From: Berghia stephanieae
Lineage: Eukaryota; Mollusca; Gastropoda; Nudibranchia; Aeolidiidae
Direction of reading: 5' to 3'
Length of the DNA stretch: 64,000 nt
Assembly (NCBI GenBank): GCA_034508935.3
Contig: CM067444.1
Location: 50,496,284 to 50,560,283 of the forward strand
The notes under the pieces were generated by a model, which was not told the origin of the DNA, ran no database searches, and saw nothing but the letters and a program-made list of their open reading frames with translations. The translations under genes were made by a program, and so were the position numbers. Below, one piece after another: positions 63,887 through 64,000 of the stretch. How positions within the stretch are numbered: position 1 is the first letter of the stretch; the number at the start of each line of letters is the position of its first letter.

Positions 63887-64000
63887 CTGAAGAAAAAGAA
63901 AACAAAGAAAAACAAATAAAGATTGAATTGTTTCCTCTCATGTGAATATTATAAAAAGGAATGGGGTCTAAATAAATATAGAGATAATGGAAGAAAAGTA

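Overview
The window is nuclear DNA from an animal, most likely a marine invertebrate. It is AT-rich, the genes have many short exons with GT-AG introns, and the introns are full of SINEs, LINE fragments, MITE-like palindromes and long trinucleotide arrays. A lophotrochozoan such as a mollusc would fit, but nothing in the sequence fixes the phylum.

Three host genes fill the window. (1) PYROXD1, minus strand, 2026-17110: a flavoprotein oxidoreductase in twelve coding exons, apparently complete. (2) A hyaluronidase (glycosyl hydrolase family 56), plus strand, 17611-22575, in five coding exons, apparently complete. Genes 1 and 2 are head to head, with start codons about 500 bases apart. (3) A very large kielin/chordin-like (KCP/BMPER-type) gene, minus strand, 27314 to beyond the right edge. 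I could place 37 exons; they encode at least 27 von Willebrand C (VWC) modules followed by VWD, C8 and a TIL-type cysteine-rich end. Its amino terminus lies outside the window. Genes 2 and 3 are tail to tail, separated by about 4.7 kb of non-coding, repeat-bearing DNA.

The introns hold several layers of mobile DNA. PYROXD1 intron 1 (11328-17044) is a nest of an old RTE-like reverse transcriptase fragment, tRNA-derived SINEs, three copies of a short TTAA-flanked MITE-like repeat, and the RNase H end of another LINE. The hyaluronidase gene and its 3' flank carry two pogo/Tigger-like MITEs. The kielin-like gene holds a nearly full-length CR1/L2-type LINE (about 32.17-35.66 kb), the 3' end of another CR1/L2-type LINE (53.8-54.5 kb), four copies of the main SINE, a second SINE family, and two palindromic MITE-like elements. 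The main SINE (ten copies or pieces) shares its 3' tail with the 53.8-54.5 kb LINE, suggesting a SINE-LINE partnership.

No CRISPR array, rRNA gene, functional tRNA gene, retrovirus, LTR element, Polinton or toxin gene was recognised. The least ordinary host features are the long, recently growing VWC array with exons out of register with the modules, a long insert in the hyaluronidase EGF-like tail, a GC-AG intron, and single-base disruptions in three otherwise well-conserved exons that look more like consensus errors than decay.
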